In this document: in pieces, positions 21,460 through 33,800 of the stretch
How the letters are laid out: each line of letters begins with the position of its first letter
How positions within the stretch are numbered: position 1 is the first letter of the stretch
Notes under the pieces: model-generated
Told to the model about the DNA's origin: nothing
Seen by the model: the letters and a program-made list of their open reading frames with translations, nothing else
Databases searched by the model: none
Translations under genes and position numbers: made by a program
Source of the DNA: Nemertoderma westbladi
Lineage: Eukaryota; Xenacoelomorpha; Nemertodermatida; Nemertodermatidae
Length of the DNA: 64,000 nucleotides
Direction: 5' to 3'
Assembly (NCBI GenBank): GCA_032718475.1
Contig: JAUCBJ010000757.1
Span: 1 to 64,000, forward strand

Positions 21460-21462
21460 TAA
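20310..21462. mobile_element. Foldback (long inverted-repeat) element with TTAA ends
   Basis: Two arms of about 500 bp are reverse complements of each other around a loop near 20835-20930. The left arm starts TTAA plus 20 G (20310-20333), then TTTTCTGACCAAAAAG. The right arm ends CTTTTTGGTCAGAAAA, then 28 C and TTAA (21431-21462). TTAA at both ends suggests piggyBac-type insertion, although TTAA is palindromic and may just be part of the arms. No transposase is encoded and the ORFs inside are by-products of the inverted repeat. It lies in the intron between the EGF and FN2 exons. Confidence 0.85.
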
Positions 21463-22070
21463 AGTATATATATATAGCAGAAAGTATATATATATAGCCG
21501 AAAATATGTTTATAAAACAGTCCATAAAATATATTTATCTTTAAATAAAATTGCTCAACCAAAATAAAGATGCGATTCAATGGCAAACCATATCCAAATA
21601 ATTTTTTTTAATTTTTGAGGAAAGAAGAGGCGCCCAGAGGGGGCTGAAAGTCAGTTTTTCCATGCATATTTCCAATGCATAAACAAACAGTTGGCCAAAG
21701 CTGGAGGCGACTCAAAGCCACCTCTTTTTTTTATATTAGTTAAGACATTATACATATATACATAAGCGATTATTCCTATACATAAGCAATTATACCTACC
21801 GGTACCTATACATAAGCAAAAAAATACTTATACATAAGCACCTTACATATGTGTATTTTATATAAATGTTACTGTTACTTGTTGTGGCTTGACCAAGCAT
21901 GCACAAAGTATTGTATATACAGTAGATTCATTAGTCACATGCCCTATACAACTATACTAGTATACACCAGTTGATACCCATTCATTAAATGTAGTATAGC
22001 ACTATATAGTTTCAAATATGCTGCTGCAGCTACCAGCTTGAGAACATTTAGCTTGTTTTCAATGCATTTC
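21463..22070. other. AT-rich intron, no gene seen
   Basis: Contains a short tandem duplication AAGTATATATATATAGC (near 21464 and 21481) and several copies of ATACATAAGC between 21750 and 21840. No coding or RNA signal was recognised. Confidence 0.5.
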
Positions 22071-24813
22071 TTATGGCTCCCCATTTATGAGTGAAATTAT
22101 CCCAACGTGATTCCCCGGTTGCGGTAAATTTTTCATAGTTTTATATTTTTTTAATCTCATATGTAGTGCCTCTATATTCAAATTTGGACTAGCTGAAAAC
22201 TTTTCGCAGTAAATGTAGTATTTTGCTATCATTACAACCAAATTTACTAGTTTCGGTACCGGAGAACTGAACCCAAAGATAAGTGACTTGCAAGAAACAT
22301 GTAGCTCTAGCCTTGTCTTTCGTAGCCACCAGGTTTTTAGCTCACAGAGAAACCCTTTCACATGTTCACACTAACAAAAAAGCTGCATATGCTTTCCTCT
22401 TCAGTATGACAAAAGGAAGATTTGTTTGACTGTAAGATACCAATCTTAGCTAAGTAGCTGTTTGTGGGTAGTCTCCTGTGTAAAAGATGATACTGAAAGT
22501 TCAACAATTTTATCTCCCTTGATGTTGACCGAGCCATTGAGCCAATTTATAGTAATGTTTCCAATCTTTGGTTGTAATTACAGTGTTCAAATCATTCATC
22601 CATTTTTCCATTGCTTTTGTATTTGTTTGTATTTTTTCATGTATGAAAGAGAGGTATGCGCGTTTTGTTGACCCCACTCCTAAAATATAATTAGCTTTTA
22701 TAAAGGCTGGACCTTGAATTTTAGTTCTTAGTTTCTTTCTGTAGTTCGGCGTAATAGCATCGATGGAGACTTATATAATGGAACTGATTGTTAGGTGGAA
22801 TACCATATGTATTTGCCATCTGCACTGCATCTCTTCAAATGTCATAAAGCGATTGCTATCTGGTGCAATTAAGTGGCACAATAAATAAACTCCTTTTGAG
22901 ATCCAATCTGTCCAAAATAGTGGTTTATTGTTAATTTTTATTTTGAAATTGAGCCAGATGTAATCATAATTTTATTATTTTTGTTTCTTGTAGATCTGTG
23001 TCTTTCTGATCACATGCATTATTAAGTTTGCACCAGGTAGCAAGAACTTCTTCCCAGAAATCATTTTTACACATGCGCATACCTTTAACATCCTTCTCGT
23101 GTAAGTTACAGCAACACCTAAAAATCTCATTATTTATACTTTGTGTAAAGCTATTTCTTGCGAGTTCGTTCCATATAACACCGTTTTCTTTTTTAGAGAT
23201 TTTAGCTATCCATTTTATTTTCTGACTTTTTGCATACTCCACTAGTTCTGGCAGTTTTATACCCCCAGTTGTAATATCCGCAATAAGGATATAATACAAT
23301 CATCGCAATAATACAATCTTTTAATGTTATTGTTCATGGTAGTTTGCGATAGTGTTTTCAAACACGAGAAGCTATACATCAATTTTGGCAGTATGAGTGA
23401 TATAATGATTGTAGCTCTACCTAAAAGTGTCAGCTTATGTTTTCTCCATAAATTTATTATCATCTTAACTTTTTCAGTACATCGTGTAAAATTCATTTTT
23501 TCTATTTTGGTAGTATCAGATGATATTAAAACACCAAGGACATTGAAGGGTTGATCCGGCTCTAACCATTTTAATTTACGATGGGGGAATAGTTTTATTC
23601 TAGAATTCTTTGTTTTTCCTATACGGATAATTTCGGTTTTGGATTCATTTAGTTCGAGTCCTGAGACCAGAGCAAATTGTTCTAATAAAACTAGTAGGAA
23701 TTCTAGAACATTAGCATCATCAATTATAAAAAAATTTGTATCATCGGCGTACTGTGACACTTTATTTTCCAGATTATTGACACCTAATCCAACGATATTG
23801 TCTGTACATCTAACTGCTTCGCTAAGATTTCCACGGCAAGCACAAAAAGATATGCAGGCAGGGGACATCCCTGGCGGACTCCCCTCCATGGAGAAAATGT
23901 TCTGGAAAAAAAACCATTGTTCTGTATAGAAAGTTTAAATTTATTGTTGTACAAAACATTGAACCAAATAATAAACGAATTTGGAAAGTTTAAGAACGAT
24001 AATGTTTCCTTAATAAAATCCCACTCTATAGAATCGAATGCCTTTCTGAATTGACTTTCCGCATTGACTAAAAGAACAGATTCATCCTCTTCCTCCAGTT
24101 GATCAATTGTATCTATAACTCTACGTATATTTTCGACGATATATCTGCCTTTTATAAATCCTGTCTGGTCTCTATTAATAATGTTAACTAAAACTCATTT
24201 GCGAGAAGTTTGCGACAAGTCTCTATCCTTTTTCGGGAATATTGAAAAAATCCCCTGTTGCTGTGATTGTGATAGTGTCTGCGATTGAAAAGTATATAAA
24301 AAACTGGCCAGTAAGTATTGTTTTATATCATTCCAAAAAAACTTATAAAATTCTGTTGTGTAGCCATCTCCACCTGGGCTCTTCCCATTGCTCATTTGTT
24401 TTAGAGAATCAAGATCCTCGTTTTCTGTTAAATTTTTGTCAAGAATTTCAATGTCAGATGCATTCAATTTTGGGATATTCTTACATTTACTAAAAAACGC
24501 ATCTATTACTTTTCTCCTTATGTGTTTATTACTATCGTCGATTTTGGATGTGTACAGATTTTCATAGAATTTGGCTGATTCTTCTAGGATGTCTTTATCA
24601 ATAACAATTCGTTTAAAACCATTGCCTTCTACAACTCTTAGTGATGAAATATTGTTATATTTTGATTTTATCTTTTCTAAGTTTAGAAAGTATTTAGTTG
24701 GCCTTTCCCCCACTTCATAATTTTGTAATTTGGTTCTAAAAATTGCTTCTTCCGCTTTATCACAGTCCATTCTATGTATCTTATCTCTTAGCTCTTGAAA
24801 AAGCTTGAAAATA
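22071..24813 (-). pseudogene. L1/Tx1-type LINE ORF2 remnant
   Basis: On the minus strand the order is GERPTKYFLNLEK (about 24690-24740), an RT block with RKAFDSIEWDF (near 24020-24050), GVRQGCPLPAYLF (near 23850-23890) and SQYADDTNFF (near 23735-23765), then GLELNESKTEII, and a C-terminal AKYYIY block near 22220. Frame changes near 24195, 23830 and 23290 break it into pieces (24195-24770, 23257-23889, 22964-23299, 22071-22361), and the endonuclease is missing. It is therefore a dead, 5'-truncated copy. It ends only about 30 bp before the FN2 exon acceptor and runs antisense to the host gene. Confidence 0.88.
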
Positions 24814-24844
24814 GATTATATAGCTTAGCTATTGAATTGTTTAG

Positions 24845-25042
24845 AAATATGTCGCACTGATTCTGGACCAGATACAGACAAGAACTGTGTTTTCCCTTTC
24901 AACTACCTTGGAGTCGAATACACAAAATGTACAACAGTAGGAGACAACCAGCCTTGGTGCGCCACTGACGTCACTGCAGGATCCTTCATTCTAGGGTCAG
25001 GGAAGTGGGGTTACTGCATATCTGATACAGCGATATGTTATG
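24845..25042 (+). CDS. Exon encoding a fibronectin type II domain
   Basis: The acceptor is TTGTTTAG (24837-24844) and the donor GTAGGT at 25043. With one base from the previous exon it reads ICRTDSGPDTDKNC, then CVFPFNYLGVEYTKC, then QPWCATDV and GKWGYC. These are the four cysteines and aromatic core (FPF, WC, WGYC) of a collagen-binding fibronectin type II module. The exon is phase 1 at both ends. It probably belongs to the same gene as the EGF exon 4.8 kb upstream. A Met at 24832 in the same frame lies in the intron and is not a start. Confidence 0.87.
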
Positions 25043-25512
25043 GTAGGTGCTACTGTATGACTAAATACATGCTTGTATTTTTAATTTTTTTTACACTCTA
25101 AATACAGTTTGACTGTTACCACAGTTTACTGATATTGTTATTGATATTGTTATTGATATTATATATTGATAATATATTATATATATATCTAATGATTGTG
25201 GCCATAAGTCATTTTGAAAGATCAAACAAAATATATATAACTTTTATGTTGAATTTAGCGATCTTATGGTTGCATATTATATAGTACTAGCAGGCAATAC
25301 CCGAGGCATGTTACCCGGTATTTCCCGCTACCGGCATAGGCCTACTTGTGTACTGGTACCGGTATAGGCCTACTGACGTACCGGTACCCAGTACCTGTAC
25401 CGAACGTGAATTAAACTTTTCGAAAAGTGGCCTGTAACGACCGCTGGTTAAAGTTATACACACATGCCAAGTTCCAGCGCAATCCCTCCGCCCGTTTTGG
25501 AGGAGTTCGAAC

Positions 25513-25576
25513 ACAGAGAGAGAGAGAGAGAGAGAGAACGGAGAGGAGAGAGAGGAGAGAGAGAGAGAGAGAGAGA
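25513..25576 (+). repeat. (GA)n microsatellite
   Basis: About 60 bases of AG repeats interrupted by GG. It follows the phrase CCAAGTTCCAGCGCAATCCC, which looks like the tail of a dispersed repeat. Confidence 0.9.
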
Positions 25577-27364
25577 ATTTGATTTTTATGGGTATAGATT
25601 ATGTATAATCATATTCTATATAACTCCAGCAATTTCTACACTTTAGCCAAATCGGGAAATCCTTGGTAGGACTGGTCATATGGATGCACAACACATTTTG
25701 ATGATATAAGAATATTTAATTAGTTATGTATATCTATATAACTTTATATATATATTTGGTTTGTTTATAGGACTGTTACTAAGATAAAACATTTCCATTT
25801 TTAATGAAACATCAATTTCACGTTTTTGCCTAACGGACCTACACCCTATCACAACATTTAATGAATTAAAATTGTTTTTACTAACTAGTAAACATCATTA
25901 TGTGCAAATATCACGATTCAGAGTTATGACCGCTGATCATAGTACCAAACGAGAGAGAGCGAGCTTTGTTGAATGAAACCATAAGACATGTCAACTGCTA
26001 ATGGCTGCATGATTTTTTTAAACTATATTTCAGATTGAGTTTTGGTGTATTGGAAGGTTTGAGGTACTTGAAGTTTTAGCATTATTCTTTATAAACATTT
26101 CCTACTAAATATACCGAATAATGTAGAAATTTAATAGGCAGCCATATAACGAATCATTATAAAGAAAAATTTATAAAATTGTGCATTATTACTAGATACA
26201 ACAATTATTGTATTTTTCTTTTTATTCATATTTTAAATTGATAAAATTATTATTTTTTTTTTTATTTTATTTTAATTAAAGAAATAAGGCTTTTAAAATA
26301 CATATATAATATTATTTTATTTATTTGTAATAATTGTATGGAATTAATTTCGCACAAACAAATCGCCGGAGCGACATATTTTCCAGCTTTATACCGCAGT
26401 GCGACATGTGCGCAGTGCACATTAGTTATGAAATAAGACATGCAACCATAATACAGTCCCAGTGCTTAAGGCTGCATGTTTTATTTAAACTTTACTTTTG
26501 AAGCGAGTTTGTAGGTAATGGTTGGTTGAACATTGAACTAAGTAGATATTTCTCGAATAATTCGAGAAAATTCAGATTTATTTTAATTTTAACATATTAA
26601 TTCTGACTTTCTGACCGTTTGTCTGTTGATCTGTTTTACATAATATAGTATCTCTCAACCCATAGCAAAAACCTATGGCATGGAGTTTTCCTAGTCTGTG
26701 ATTTCATTCCCGATTACGGTTTTCATGTTTGGTGGCATCTAGACTGTCTGTATGTCTGTCCGTTTGCCTGCATATGTGTCTGTCAAAATAGAATATTTCA
26801 CCATACAAAGCTAAAATCTTGGGCATCTGTCTTTTATCGTTATCAGACTTTCATTTTTAGTGGCATATAAACTGTTTTCGATCAGTCTTACATAATTAAA
26901 TTTCGACCACAAGTTATCCCAGAATACAGGAGTTTTCGCACCAAATATACTTTTTTACCGCCCCAAATAGGTAAAATAGCCCCAAATTTCAGTTAGTCAG
27001 TCAGTCAGCAACGATTCGGTTCCTAATAACGGATGTACTGATAGCTAAATTATAATTACTTAGTCAAGCTGGAAATCCCATTATTGCTAATTAAAGTTGT
27101 GTGGTTTAGCGGATCACATTACTTATCAAAGGTCAAGCAGATTATTGTATTGGAAACCGATTGCTTATTAGAGTTGTTTTCATTCAAACCCAGTAGCTAA
27201 TACACGGATTACGTATTACGCACGTGCTGTAGGAATGAATATAAGTCACTGCAAACAAGTATTGTACTTTCTGTTTTGGTCGGCCTCCACCATACGAGTT
27301 TCGAATTATGTTTTTTTTTGAGAAGCCGTTCTGTAGTGCAGATGATCGTTGGATCCACTAATTT
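25577..27364. other. AT-rich intron with decayed satellite and palindrome-family copies
   Basis: No gene was seen. CTAATGGCTGCATG (near 26000) and CTTAAGGCTGCATG (near 26467) belong to the CATGCAGCCATAAG family. Sequence at 26720-26880 is a decayed version of the roughly 146-bp satellite monomer (GTTTGGTGGCATCT, CTGTCCGTTTG, CACCATACAAAGCTAAAATC), lying outside the main arrays. Confidence 0.55.
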
Positions 27365-27868
27365 GACATGCAACCATAAGACAGCTCCATTGCTTATGGC
27401 TGCATGTTTTATTTAAACTTCATCTCATACATGAGTCTACATGCAATGGGTGGTATATCTAAATAGATTGAGGCACTTGAATTAAGGTTGAAATATGATA
27501 TACAGCCGTATAACAGTGTAATTAGACTTAAAATAAACCGAATATTATTTAAAATAAGACATGCAACGCAATGCATTGAAATTTCCAGTGCTTATTTCAA
27601 GTTCCATGCACATTTTATTAAACTATATTCCAGTCTAGAGTTTGTAATGTAGTTCGTGGGGGCTGGTTTATCTAAATAGATATTATTCTCAGAAAAGTTT
27701 GAGTAATTTCGATTTTATTAAAGTTTTCATTTTGCTATTGGAATAACTAGGAATATTGATGTAATTAATATCCAATTTAATTTGTATCACTAATTAATTG
27801 CAGTTATTACAACAAAGTTTCGGTAAACAATCATAGACTTAGCATATAATGGTTGCTATAAAGCTAGA
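27365..27868 (+). repeat. Intronic repeat unit, copy A
   Basis: About 500 bp that recurs in the same orientation at 29548-30032. It starts CATGCAACCATAAGACAG, contains CTTATGGCTGCATG and continues through CTAAATAGATTGAG and ATTGCAGTTATTACAACAAA. No coding potential was seen. The two copies bracket satellite block 1. Confidence 0.85.
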
Positions 27869-27884
27869 GTTCAGATTGTATTTA

Positions 27885-29110
27885 CGGTATCAATTTTCAT
27901 GTTTGGCAGCATTTGTAAAGTTTTATGTCTGTCCGTTTTTCAGTCGATCTGTCTGTCAAAATACAATATGACACCATACAAAGCTAAAATCCTGGGAAAT
28001 TCTGCTTTCTTGGATTCTGACTTAATTTACGGTATCAGTTTCCATATTTGGCAGCGTTTGTAAACTTTGTATGTCTGTCCGTTTGTCAGTCGTTCTGTCT
28101 GTCAAAATACAATATGACACCCTACAAATGCTAAAATCTTGAGAATGTCTATTTTCTTGGACTCTGACATCATTTATGGTATCAGTTTTCATGTTTGGCA
28201 GCATTTTTACAGTTTTATGTCGTCCGTTTGTCAGTCGATCTGTCTGTCAAAATACAATATGACACCCTATAAAGCTTAAATCTTGTAAATGTCTGTTTTT
28301 TGGACTCTGACTTAATTTACGGTATCAGTTTTCATGTTTAGCAGCATTTTTACAGTTTTATGTCGTCCGTTTGTCAGTCGATCTGTCTGTCAAAATACAA
28401 TATGACACCCTATAAAGCTTAAATCTTGGAAATGTCTGTTTTTTGGACTCTGACTTCATTTGCGGTATCAGTTTTCATGTTTAGCAGCATTTTTACAGTT
28501 TTATGTCGTCCGTTTGTCAGTCGATCTGTCTGTCAAAATACAATATGACACCCTATAAAGCTTAAATCTTGGAAATGTCTGTTTTTTGGACTCTGACTTC
28601 ATTTGCGGTATCAGTTTTCATGTTTGGCAGCGTTTGTAAACTTTGTATGTCTGTCCGTTTGTCAGTCGTTCTGTCTGTCAAAATACAATATGACACCCTA
28701 CAAATGCTAAAATCTTGAGAATGTCTATTTTCTTGGACTCTGACATCATTTATGGTATCAGTTTTCATGTTTGGCAGCATTTTTACAGTTTTATGTCGTC
28801 CGTTTGTCAGTCGATCTGTCTGTCAAAATACAATATGACACCCTATAAAGCTTAAATCTTGGAAATGTCTGTTTTTTGGACTCTGACTTCATTTGCGGTA
28901 TCAGTTTTCATGTTTGGCAGCGTTTGTAAACTTTGTATGTCTGTCCGTTTGTCAGTCGTTCTGTCTGTCAAAATACAATATGACACCCTACAAATGCTAA
29001 AATCTTGAGAATGTCTATTTTCTTGGACTCTGACATCATTTATGGTATCAGTTTTCATGTTTGGCAGCATTTGTACAGTTTGCATACGTCTGTCCGTTTC
29101 TCATTCGATC
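27885..29110 (+). repeat. Satellite block 1 (about 146-bp monomers)
   Basis: Monomers carry GGTATCAGTTTTCATGTTTGGCAGC, CTGTCCGTTTGTCAGTCGAT, AAAATACAATATGACACC and TTGGACTCTGAC in fixed order. Two-monomer units of about 290 bp are nearly the same (compare 28562-28780 with 28852-29070). Short ORFs encoding CLSVCQS-type peptides or their antisense are artefacts of the repeat. Confidence 0.93.
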
Positions 29111-29547
29111 TATTAGTACGGTAGTTTCAGAGATGTATTCTAAAGCTTTGAACTTTGGGCGATGTGCCCTTTCTACTACAACCGTCTCATTTGTCGATCT
29201 TGTGTCTCTCTGTACTAATATTTAGTGTGAAGTTTGTGCTATCTAGCCAGACAACCTGTGGTTAGTGAGAACTAAGAATGCGGCGCCTGTCCTTTCTCAA
29301 AATTAACTATAGATTATATAAAACATGCAGCCATAAAACCAATTCATTGCAGTTATTAATTAAACTGACTCTTTGATAAAATTAGTAACTAAAAATTATT
29401 GTACTTTCATTTCTTTTATATTTTCAAGGGATTAAATCATTTAAATAATTCAACTAACTAACTAATTTAACCATTTATAATATTGTATTTATTACTTGAC
29501 CAAAATATGACATAAAAAAAACATAATAATTATTATAATAATATAAC
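29111..29547. other. Spacer between satellite block 1 and repeat copy B
   Basis: AT-rich sequence; no gene or RNA recognised. Confidence 0.4.
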
Positions 29548-30032
29548 ATGCAACCATAAGAGAGCTCCATTGCTTAAGGCTGCATGTTTTATTTAAACTT
29601 TATCTCAGACGTGAGTTTACATGTAATGGCTGGTCTATCTAAATAGATTGAGACACTTGAATTAAGGTTTAAATATGATATGTAACCGTATAACAGTATA
29701 ATAAGACTTAAAATAAACCTAATATTATTTATAATAATGCATGCAACTGTATTGAAAGTTCCAGTGCTTATGGCTGCACGTTTTATTTAAACTATTTTCC
29801 AGAAAAGAGTTGTATTGTAGTGGGGGCTGGTTTATCTAAATAGATAATTCTTAGAAAAGTTCGAGTAATTCCGATTTTTTTAAAGTTTTCATTACTTGAT
29901 ATTGGAATAATTAGGAATATTGATGTAATTCATATCCAATTTAATTTGTATCACTAATTAATTGCAGTTATTACAACAAAGTTACGGTAAACAATTATAA
30001 AATTAGCATATAATAGTTGCTATGAAGCTATG
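29548..30032 (+). repeat. Intronic repeat unit, copy B
   Basis: Direct copy of 27365-27868 with scattered differences, starting CATGCAACCATAAGAGAG. Confidence 0.85.
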
Positions 30033-30235
30033 CAGAAGAATACAGACGTGTTTAAGAGATTATTATTACTAAGTTAGTGATAGTTAGTTATAGAAGTATA
30101 AGTACGTTCGTCCTATAGGCCGCAACGCTGCAATACGGTACTTTACGGCGTTCAGAGTATAACACCAGAACTCTGAAAAGTTCGCATAATATTGTTGCAA
30201 ATGTACCAATTGTTGATATCACACGTGAACCTTTT

Positions 30236-30690
30236 AGAGTTTATTTAGGGCAGCAGTAGAGACAGCCTTCTTAGATGGGAGTCCATGCTGGTCTCTGACT
30301 GACTGCAGAGTATACAAAACCTCTGGATGGCACATTCACAATAATGCTACGCCGGGGTCATTGTGTCAAGAAGAACGAACACATCTCCATAACCAGACTG
30401 TGAACAACATCGGAAGTGTTTCATTTGTCTCCGAAAGCTTTTACTTGAACTGAGCTGCCACCGCCTTGTAGGACATTGCTTTCACCGTGTGGACCAGCCT
30501 GTGCATAATCTTGTGCTTTGGCGGCCTCATGGAACGACTATGTATGGTGGTAAGCCCATGACTTTCTTGAGACGCAAGTTAAGTTAAAGAACACTGGACT
30601 TGAAGATGCGGATGATCTAGCAAATGTCATGGGTGATAGGGAGTTGAGGTGGAGCAATTTTATCGACAAGCCGACACATCTTTCTTAATA
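30236..30690 (+). pseudogene. Decayed 3' fragment of the RTE-like LINE
   Basis: Matches the C-terminal end of the ORF at 15380-15808: GTCCATGCTGG, CTGGATGGCACATTCACAA, CCTGTGCATAATCTTGTG and GATGATCTAGCAAATGTCAT. Small insertions and substitutions disrupt the frame. The downstream tail GCAATGCAACATGCCGAT (near 30714-30731) matches the 3' end of the element at 15819-15837. The fragment splits the satellite region into two blocks. Confidence 0.88.
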
Positions 30691-30879
30691 TATTTGATAT
30701 AATTAATGCAGCCGCAATGCAACATGCCGATAGTAGTAGTTATAGATGTTTGTTGATACCAATAGAAAGATATTGGGTATAAAAGTTTCATCAATTATTA
30801 TCTGATTGTAGCAATTAATCTATATTTGTACCGACATTTGCAGGGGCTCATATCCATATACAATATATTAGACCAGACA

Positions 30880-33800
30880 GCTAAAATCTTCCATATCTAG
30901 TTTTTTTCATCACTGATTTCATTTCCCATATCAGTTTTCAAGTTTGGCGGCATTTGTACAGTTTGTATGTCTGTTCGTTTGTCAAAAAACAATATGACAC
31001 CTTACAAAGCTAAAATCACGGTAATGACTGTTTTCTTCGACTCAGACTTCATTTACGGTATCAGTTTTGATGTTTGGCAGCATTTGTAAAGTTTGTATGT
31101 CTGTCCGTTTGTCAGTCGATCTGTCTGTCAAAATACAATATGACACCCTATAAAGCTTAAATCTTGGGAATGTGTGTTTACTTAAATTCCGACTTCATGT
31201 ACGGTATCAGTTTTCAAGTTTGGCAGAATTTGTACAGTTTGTATACGTCTGTCCGTTTGTCAGTCGATCTGTCCGTCAAAATACAATATGACACCCTACA
31301 AAGCTAAAATCTGGGAATGTCTGTTTTCTTGCACTCTGACTTCATTTACCGTATCAGTTTTCATGTTTGGCAGCATTTGTACAGTTTGTATGTCTGTCCG
31401 TTTGTCAGTCGATCTGTCTGTCAAAATACAATATGACACCCTACAAATGCTAAAATCCTGAGAATGTCTGTTTTCTTGGACTCTGACTTCATTTACCGTA
31501 TCAGTTTTCATGTTTGGCAGCATTGTACAGTTTATTATGACTGTCCGTTTGTCAGTCAATCTGTCTGTCAAAATACAATATGACACCATACAAAGCTAAA
31601 ATCCCGGGAATGTCTGTTTTCTTGGACTCTGACTTCATTTACTGTTTCAGTTATCATGTTTGGCAGCAATTGAACAGTTTGTATGTCTGTCCGTTTGTCA
31701 GTCGATGTGTCTGTCAAAATACAATATGACACCCTTCAAATTCTAAAATCCTGAGAATGTCTGTTTTCTTGGACTCTGACTTCATTTACCGTATCAGTTT
31801 TCATGTTTGGCAGCATTGTACAGTTTATTATGACTGTCCGTTTGTCAGTCAATCTGTCTGTCAAAATACAATATGACACCATACAAAGCTAAAATCCCAG
31901 GAATATCTGTTTTCTTGGACTCTGACTTCATTTACTGTTTCAGTTATCATGTTTGGCAGCAATTGAACAGTTTGTATGTCTGTCCGTTTGTCAGTCGATG
32001 TGTCTGTCAAAATACAATATGACACCCTTCAAATTCTAAAATCCTGAGAATGTCTGTTTTCTTGGACTCTGACTTCATTTACCGTATCAGTTTTCATGTT
32101 TGGCAACATTTTTACAGTTTGTATGTCTGTCCGTTTGTCATACAATATGACACCATACAAAGCTAAAATCCCGGGAATGTCTGTTTTCTTGGACTCTGAC
32201 TTCATTTACTGAATCAGTTTTCATGTTTGGCAGCAATTGAACAGTTTATTATGTCTGTCCGTTTGTCAGTCAATCTGTCTGTCAAAATACAATATCACAC
32301 CATACAAAGCTAAAATATCGGGAATGTCTGTTTTCTTGGACTCTGAATTCATTTACTGTATCAGTTATCATGTTTGGCAGTATTGTACAGTTTGTATGTC
32401 TGTCCGTTTGTCAGTCAATCTGTCTGTCAAAATACAATATGACACCATACAAAGCTAAAATCCCAGGAATATCTGTTTTCTTGGACTCTGACTTCATTTA
32501 CTGTTTCAGTTGTCATGTTTGGCAGCAATTGAACAGTTTGTATGTCTGTCCGTTTGTCAGTCGATGTGTCTGTCAAAATACAATATGACACCATACAAAG
32601 CTAAAATCCCAGGAATATCTGTTTTCTTGGACTCTGACTTCATTTACTGTTTCAGTTGTCATGTTTGGCAGCAATTGAACAGTTTGTATGTCTGTCCGTT
32701 TGTCAGTCGATGTGTCTGTCAAAATACAATATGACACCATACAAAGCTAAAATCCCGGGAATGTCTGTTTTCTTGGACTCTGACTTCATTTACTGAATCA
32801 GTTTTCATGTTTGGCAGCAATTTAACAGTTTATTATGTCTGTCCGTTTGTCAGTCAATCTGTCTGTCAAAATACAATATCACACCATACAAAGCTAAAAT
32901 ATCGGGAATGTCTGTTTTCTTGGACTCTGAATTCATTTACTGTATCAGTTGTCATGTTTGGCAGTATTGTACAGTTTGTATGTCTGTCCGTTTGTCAGTC
33001 AATCTGTCTGTCAAAATACAATATCACACCATACAAAGCTAAAATATCGGGAATGTCTGTTTTCTTGGACTCTGACTTCATTTACCGTATCAGTTTTCAT
33101 GTTTGGCAGCATTGTACAGTTTATTATGACTGTCCGTTTGTCAGTCAATCTGTCTGTCAAAATACAATATGACACCATACAAAGCTAAAATCCCAGGAAT
33201 ATCTGTTTTCTTGGACTCTGACTTCATTTACTGTTTCAGTTGTCATGTTTGGCAGCAATTGAACAGTTTGTATGTCTGTCCGTTTGTCAGTCGATGTGTC
33301 TGTCAAAATACAATATGACACCATACAAAGCTAAAATCCCGGGAATGTCTGTTTTCTTGGACTCTGACTTCATTTACTGTTTCAGTTGTCATGTTTGGCA
33401 GCAATTGAACAGTTTGTATGTCTGTCCGTTTGTCATACAATATGACACCATACAAAGCTAAAATCCTGGGAATGTCTGTTTTCTTGGACTCTGACTTCAT
33501 TTACTGAATCAGTTTTCATGTTTGGCAGCAATTGAACAGTTTATTATGTCTGTCCGTTTGTCAGTCAATCTGTCTGTCAAAATACAATATCACACCATAC
33601 AAAGCTAAAATATCGGGAATGTCTGTTTTCTTGGACTCTGAATTCATTTACTGTATCAGTTATCATGTTTGGCAGTATTGTACAGTTTGTATGTCTGTCC
33701 GTTTGTCAGTCAATCTGTCTGTCAAAATACAATATGACACCATACAAAGCTAACATCCCGGGAATATCTGTTTTCTTGGACTCTGACTTCATTTACTGTT

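Noticed and set aside
20454-21586. Several ORFs, including proline or glycine runs
   Set aside because: They are translations of the foldback arms and the C or G homopolymers.
24832-25101. Single-exon 89-codon gene starting at 24832
   Set aside because: Strong acceptor and donor sites at 24844 and 25043 bracket a complete FN2 domain, so the upstream Met and downstream tail are intronic.
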